From assembly GCF_016545825.1 (NCBI RefSeq), contig NC_052622.1, forward strand, positions 8,251,001-8,315,000: a DNA stretch of 64,000 nt, in the 5' to 3' direction. Shown here piece by piece: positions 59,314-64,000 of this stretch. The first letter of the stretch is position 1. The number at the start of each line of letters is the position of its first letter. Under the pieces are notes generated by a model, which did no database searches, had not been told where the DNA came from, and worked only from the letters and a program-made list of their open reading frames with translations. The stretch comes from Eucalyptus grandis (lineage: Eukaryota > Streptophyta > Magnoliopsida > Myrtales > Myrtaceae). A program made the translations under genes and the position numbers.

Positions 59314-60260
59314 TTAGGTTTCGAGCTTCAAGAGATCCTTGCTTTGAGAGTATATAATCTTGGCATTTCCGCGGTCATTTTCCCTGATGGTGCTTGTATC
59401 CTTCAAATCTATTGGATTGCCTTTATACACCACAATAGGTCCTACATCCAGTGGTGTTTCAAGTATGACTTTTTCTGCCATCAATTCCTCAATCGACTTC
59501 TCGTAAAATAGATCCCAATAAGGGCTAACTTCATTAGCTTCTACCTTCAACCAAGAGCCAAAGGGCAATTCTTTCATATTTTTAAATTTGTCCTCAGTAA
59601 ATGGAAACTCCTCACAGTGCTGAGAATAATGTCCCAATCGCCCACATGAGTAATAGTAGTAAGGCAATCTTTCATATCTGAAATCCAGCCATAATTTCTT
59701 TCCTCTGTTGCTGAAAATCGACCTTGAAATCAAAAGGGTTGAGATGTCTAGCGTGACCCTAGCCTTTCCTATCTTGTAGGATGTATTTCCCCTAGATTCA
59801 ATCTTAACCTCAGAGACGTTGCTTATTTCCCCAGCCACCTTTACTATCACCCTCTTCGAAATCCATTCTATGGAAAACCATGTATATGCACTCAAAACTC
59901 ACAGGTTTTAAAGTTATAGCATGCATGAGGCATATTAGGCTCCCATAATTTCAGCAAGAGTAAGTGATTTGCAAACGACTAGGGACCTTGTTGAAGAACC
60001 CTATCCCTGTATGTTTTCGACCAAAATCGGAATTCAAAAATGCCTTGGGCTATTAGGGATATCTCCACATTTTCCATTTTCCAAACTCAACGCATTGTAT
60101 TTTGAAAGGCTTGAATATTTACCTTTGGATTTTGATACGATTGGCTGATTAACGATAATTTGCATTCTTCGATCTTCTCTGGGGTTATTTCATCGTCCAC
60201 TGTTGTAATCTTGTTCTTGGGCCACGGCTTTTCCAGTCGCTTGTAGAAAGCAGCAAGGTG
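59314..60260 (-). pseudogene. LINE ORF1: DUF4283 and zinc-knuckle RNA-binding protein
   Basis: The intact part (59895-59314) has 'YTWFSIEWISKRVIVKVAGEI', a β-rich stretch ('RVTLDIS') and the CCHC_4 knuckle 'YYYYSCGRLGHYSQHCEEFP'. Upstream (about 60250-59900), in shifted frames, are pieces of the DUF4283 domain ('QGIFEFRFWSKTYRDRV', 'LLLKLWEPNM'). These two domains define ORF1 of plant L1 LINEs, a nucleic-acid-binding chaperone packaging the LINE RNA. The first Cys of the knuckle is changed to Tyr. At least two frameshifts break the gene. Confidence 0.7.
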
Positions 60261-60660
60261 GATTTCACATTTTTGAAGTCTTCCATGAAAAGGGCTTAAA
60301 GCATCTCATTAGCTGAACTACGAAGCAGGTCAAAGGGATGAAGATGGGAAAGGATTAGGGTTTTACGGTTGAAAAGAGGTGGCGATTTTAAGGGGGAACA
60401 TGATTTTTGGGTAGCTTTTGAGTGGGTTGGCTATAATCTCACAATGAAACAATGAAAACTGTGGGGAATGGTTAGGGTTTTGGATTTCAGGGACTACCCG
60501 AAGGTAGAGGGAGCTCTCCTACGAGAGAGAGGAACTCTCTTGCAGGGTGGATTTATGTATAATTTTGCGCAGCTGGATGACCAGTGGAACACTGACATGT
60601 GGCGTTATTCGGTGGGCGCTAAAGGCTATCCTCTCTATATCCCACATCAATAAATTGAAA

Positions 60661-61046
60661 GATTATAAAGTCAACTTTTTTTTTTAAATAGCTTATCGAG
60701 TATGGAAATACTGTTGCAATGACCGCAATACCACTATTTTACATCGAAATTACAATTTTACTCGTAAATACGAATAGGTGGAATGGAGACGAAGTATCTA
60801 CTGTCTATACCTTTGTCCTCACAGCCGCCCCTTGTCTCTCTATATCCTCCCTCTCTCTTTGTAAAACCCTTTTGTTGTCTTTGTTTGGGCACGACGCCCC
60901 TGTTGAACTCGTTGCATGTGGTGGAACTCGATGTGGCATTGAGCTCTACCTCAACCTGCAATGCCACTAGTCTAGATTTGGAGGTGTGCCTTCAGATTAA
61001 TAAGCTCGACAACATCCATGGTCATGTAGGGCATTTGAGCTTCCAA
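60661..61046. other. Unassigned stretch before the copia 5' LTR
   Basis: An open frame at 60783-61082 (99 codons) runs into the LTR and has no recognisable domain. Nothing else is seen. Confidence 0.4.
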
Positions 61047-61503
61047 TGTAATAGTTTTCCTAATGTAGACTACATTAATTGATATTGTAATTTACCGTTT
61101 TATGGTTACCGTACAACGGGGTTGGTCTAAGGTGAGATAGAATGTTTTTTAGTTATTCTAATATGGGACTGGCTAGTGTGAGCCGAGCTGAGTCTGGCCC
61201 ATAATTAGGGGGCCTAGCTGAAAACTCTATAAATAGTGCTTAAGTCATTCCTCTAACCCTAATTCTCACACGTATCCTCACATAAGAAGCGTTAACCTAA
61301 TGCTAAAGGGTGAGGGGGCTGTCTCATTGAGCCAGTGATCCGAAAGGCAATAGAGGATAAGGACTTGCGTGTGGAACATCAGTTTTCTGCTAACGCTTCA
61401 AGAACGATGGATCCCAAAACAGATGCGTTAATCTTTCTACTCAATTATGCATGTTCTTGTTCTAGTTATGGAAGTCTTGGGATTGCGCAATTTGCATCCA
61501 ACA
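61047..61503 (+). repeat. 5' LTR of the deleted copia element
   Basis: 457 bp, starts TGTAATAG, ends TCCAACA. A TATA box (TCTATAAATAG, 61226-61236) lies in its middle. The first 78 bases recur at 63923-64000 with about four differences. Confidence 0.85.
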
Positions 61504-61505
61504 TG

Positions 61506-61517
61506 TGGTATCAGAGC
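61506..61517 (+). promoter_or_regulatory. Primer-binding site (initiator Met tRNA)
   Basis: TGGTATCAGAGC is a perfect match to the plant initiator-Met tRNA primer sequence, 2 nt after the LTR. It serves reverse transcription. Confidence 0.92.
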
Positions 61518-62837
61518 CTCCATAACCCTAGAACTCGAACGCATTGAATTTGCCCTAATTTGAGATTTACGAGATTTTTCGTTTAATAAAAATTAAATTA
61601 AATTATATATTCTGAATGGGCTCGTCGAGACAAAACAGAACCATGGGCAGCGCGTCGCCTGAGGATGCCCCACGCACCCCCACGCACGGCCACGCGCTGC
61701 TTGGGCGTAGAAGACGCGCCCCACGCATGGTCACGCGACCCCACGCGCGGGACGCGGTTCTCGCATGCGACGCACGCGGGTGCAAACGTCACAGTGACGT
61801 TACCAACCCGGACCCGATCCGACCCGATTGGCGACCGACTCGACCTGACCCGACCCAACCCATTGACCCAACCTAACTCGGTCAACCGTTGACTAGACCG
61901 GTCAACCAGTTGGACTGAGCAGCTAGACCGGATGGTCGGACCGGTTTTGACCGGCCATTGACACCAGCGCATGAGCTCCATGTGCCACGCACTCAAGTGG
62001 CACGTGCGAGCATGTGGAAGCTCCAACTGGCGCGTGGCCGATGGCGCTGGATTCGTATTACCATGCTCTATATTGTAATGTATTTATTTTATATATTTGA
62101 TGATTTTATGGATGTGAAATGCATATGAAACCCTAAATACATGTATTTTTAGTGTATTTTTGCGTGTTTTTCTTGTATTTTTCTGTGATTATGGAAATAT
62201 ATATGTGTTGGGTTACTGGTATGTTATCACATAAATATTATAAAAGTATGATTCATTAATAATATGCAATAAAGTTTGTTTTTTATTAATGAATAATACA
62301 GTGTAATTAGCATGACATGTGGTTTTAGTGATTTACTGCCCCTATCACTAAAGTTAAAAATCATATGTATATGGTGTATGTAAGATGTAAAGTTTATATC
62401 TTTGGTATGAGAGAGTTTCAATGATTCAATTGAGTTGTAACCGCCAAAGTAGTACACTTAATTGGGTTTGAGAAATTTCGGTCTCGTATATTGATTGGGA
62501 TGTCTCCTGGTCTAATGCATAGTCATATTCCCAAATGATGTGATTGTGTATTAGTTCATGGATGGATACATGATGGTGTGGTGGAGGAGTGACTGATCAT
62601 AATGGTTCATATGCCCAAAGATAAAGAATTCACGAAAATTGGAATATATTCTCATAACCGCTATCATGTGTGGAGTGTACAATTGTATGTTATGTAATCT
62701 GCCCAAAAGTAATTATGTGATTTTGCACGTAACTCTCTGAATGTGTACTTATACGTCAAGTTACACAATGCTCACCGATGCTAATTATATACATTGCTTG
62801 TCTTTCAATCACATTTTCTGTAAACGGTAACTCCGTC

Positions 62838-63314
62838 ACTATTGAGATTTTTGCCAGTTGTCAAGATGATAAGAAGTCAACGATAGGATACATATTTATG
62901 TTGGCAGAAGGTGCAGTATAATGGAAGAGCAAGAAATAGAAATACATATCTTCTTCTACCATGCAAGCGGAGTTTGTAGCATGTTTTTCAGCTGCTACTT
63001 AAGCTATTTGGATCCGGAACCTCATTAGGGAGTTATTAGTTTTTGATTTTGTAGATAGGCCCATACAGCTACATTGTGACAATAATTCTACAGTGTTGTT
63101 TATTAATAACAACAGAAGTCTCAAGGGGTCTAAACACATGGAAGTCGAGTTTTTTACCATAAAGGAATCAGTGCAGAATGATAACGTTGCAATAGATCAT
63201 ATTCCTACAGATGATATGGTTGCAGATACACTAACTAAAGGCCTATGTCCATGTGTATTTGAGCGACATGTCATTAGCATGAGTCTAGGAACATCTTGGG
63301 ATGCTGTTATTTAG
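62838..63314 (+). pseudogene. Ty1/copia RNase H C-terminal remnant
   Basis: The plus strand gives 'DKKSTIGYIFMLAEGAV', 'WKSKK', 'ISSSTMQAEFVACFSAAT', 'PIQLHCDNNSTVLFINNN', 'KHMEVEFFTIKESV' and 'DMVADTLTKGL', the ordered motifs of copia RNase H, ending at a stop after 63314. Stops replace a few codons (for example before WKSKK). The reverse transcriptase that should precede it is deleted. Confidence 0.88.
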
Positions 63315-63450
63315 TGAGAGCTGTGTTTTATTTTTCCTTGAATAAAGTTTACATTTGTTTTGTTACAATTTAGTAACACTTTATATATATATATATATAT
63401 ATATCAATTTTTGCATTCAATAAAATATTTTTGAATGGATTGTTATTATG

Positions 63451-63490
<40 letters not shown>

Positions 63491-63922
63491 AAAAGTCTTA
63501 AGGTATTGCTTAAACCTTGAGTGAAGGCTAGGGGCATCCGGTTATTAGCATTTATGCATATGTCTTGTTAACATAAAGAAAGGTTCACCGTAAGGATAAG
63601 ACATATGTGAATTTATTGGAATCATAAAGATATTTTCTAGTGGCACAAGTTTTTTTGTGACGCTTAAGGTAAGAGAATGGTGACTGATAAATGGGATCTC
63701 TCTATGAGAGATGTTATCCATTTGCCACACTATCATATTGAATCCATATCAATAAAGTTGAAAGCACTTTTAACCATAGAAGGCTCTATGTGTATACATG
63801 CAGTTACCATCATGATTCGATGCTTGAGACTTTATGGGATATGATTGACTATTAAGAATTATCTCTAGACCAAAGTGCGCACATACAATACAATTTCAAT
63901 TAATATAGTCTAAGTGGAAGAA
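63315..63922. repeat. Copia 3' untranslated region with two (AT)n runs
   Basis: Non-coding DNA between the RNase H stop and the 3' LTR, with (TA)n at about 63382-63404 and 63457-63486. The polypurine-like 'taagtggaagaa' is at 63911-63922. Confidence 0.75.
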
Positions 63923-64000
63923 CGTAATAGTTTTCCTAATGTGGACTACATTAATTGATATTGTAATTTACCGTTTTACGGTTACCATACAATGGGGTTA
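63923..64000 (+). repeat. Start of the 3' LTR of the deleted copia element
   Basis: Direct repeat of 61047-61124, cut by the window end. Its first base pair is CG instead of TG, a change from the expected LTR start. Confidence 0.85.

Larger units (their letters stand above)
54707..60660 (-). mobile_element. L1-like LINE (non-LTR retrotransposon), inactive
   Basis: On the minus strand the order is ORF1, endonuclease, reverse transcriptase, zf-RVT domain, RNase H, a short 3' region and a poly-A tail (T-run at 54707-54722 on the plus strand). This is the architecture of plant L1 elements with a C-terminal RNase H. The 5' end is placed near 60660 by the end of the leader-like sequence and is approximate. 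I could not identify the flanking duplication. Both ORFs are interrupted by frameshifts and stops. Confidence 0.85.
61047..64000 (+). mobile_element. Internally deleted Ty1/copia retrotransposon, running off the window
   Basis: The 5' LTR (61047-61503) is repeated from 63923 to the end of the window. A primer site follows the first LTR, and a purine-rich 'taagtggaagaa' precedes the second. The internal region is only about 2.4 kb. It has a GC-rich leader (61620-61940), non-coding AT-rich DNA and then only the RNase H C-terminus. Gag, protease, integrase and reverse transcriptase are missing, so the element would depend on another copia element. Confidence 0.85.

Overview
This is nuclear DNA of a flowering plant, almost certainly a eudicot. 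It is AT-rich, full of transposons and gene-poor. The evidence is an ACD6/ITN1-type ankyrin exon, plant transposon families (Mutator-like elements with 9-bp target duplications, a SIRE-type Ty1/copia element, an L1-type LINE with a plant DUF4283/zinc-knuckle ORF1, a Tourist-like MITE, a TRIM and tRNA-derived SINEs), and pieces of a CLAVATA1-like receptor kinase and an F-box protein. The sequence alone does not fix the species. I see no prokaryotic genes, rRNA, tRNA or CRISPR array.

Layout. 1-3193 is most of a long LTR read on the minus strand and cut by the window edge; 3194-5550 is other repeat-derived, microsatellite-rich DNA. 5551-6641 is a Tourist-like element with a very GC-rich palindromic core, and a 5'-truncated relative lies near 9900-10527. 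7127-7831 is the only convincing host exon, the first exon of an ankyrin-repeat gene; copia debris lies upstream of it. 13168-30158 is a Mutator-like element (MULE1) flanked by a perfect 9-bp duplication. It is split by a complete 9.7-kb SIRE-type copia element (17294-26967, 5-bp duplication) and carries a SINE in its right end. 31357-38393 is a related element (MULE2), also with a perfect 9-bp duplication and its own SINE. Both MULEs have a mudrA-like transposase on the minus strand and a separate GRF-type zinc-finger gene on the plus strand just inside the left end. 39590-41128 is a decayed copy of the ankyrin exon, interrupted by a TRIM.

41440-52180 is an old tandem duplication of non-coding DNA whose two copies collected different insertions: a 3.2-kb solo LTR in copy A, a Pack-MULE carrying a CLAVATA1-like fragment between the copies, and a small MULE and a 2.2-kb solo LTR in copy B. 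The empty copies confirm several insertion sites. 52743-53796 is a second Pack-MULE carrying an F-box N-terminus, with TIRs related to MULE2. 54707-60660 is an L1-like LINE on the minus strand. 61047 to the end is a deleted Ty1/copia element with its 5' LTR, primer site, RNase H remnant and the start of its 3' LTR.

How the parts relate. MULE1 and MULE2 look like decayed members of one autonomous family that encodes two proteins. The F-box Pack-MULE shares its terminal sequence with MULE2, so a MULE2-type transposase could have moved it. Every transposon coding region here has stops or frameshifts. The ankyrin exon is the only open host-gene candidate, and no second exon is visible for it.
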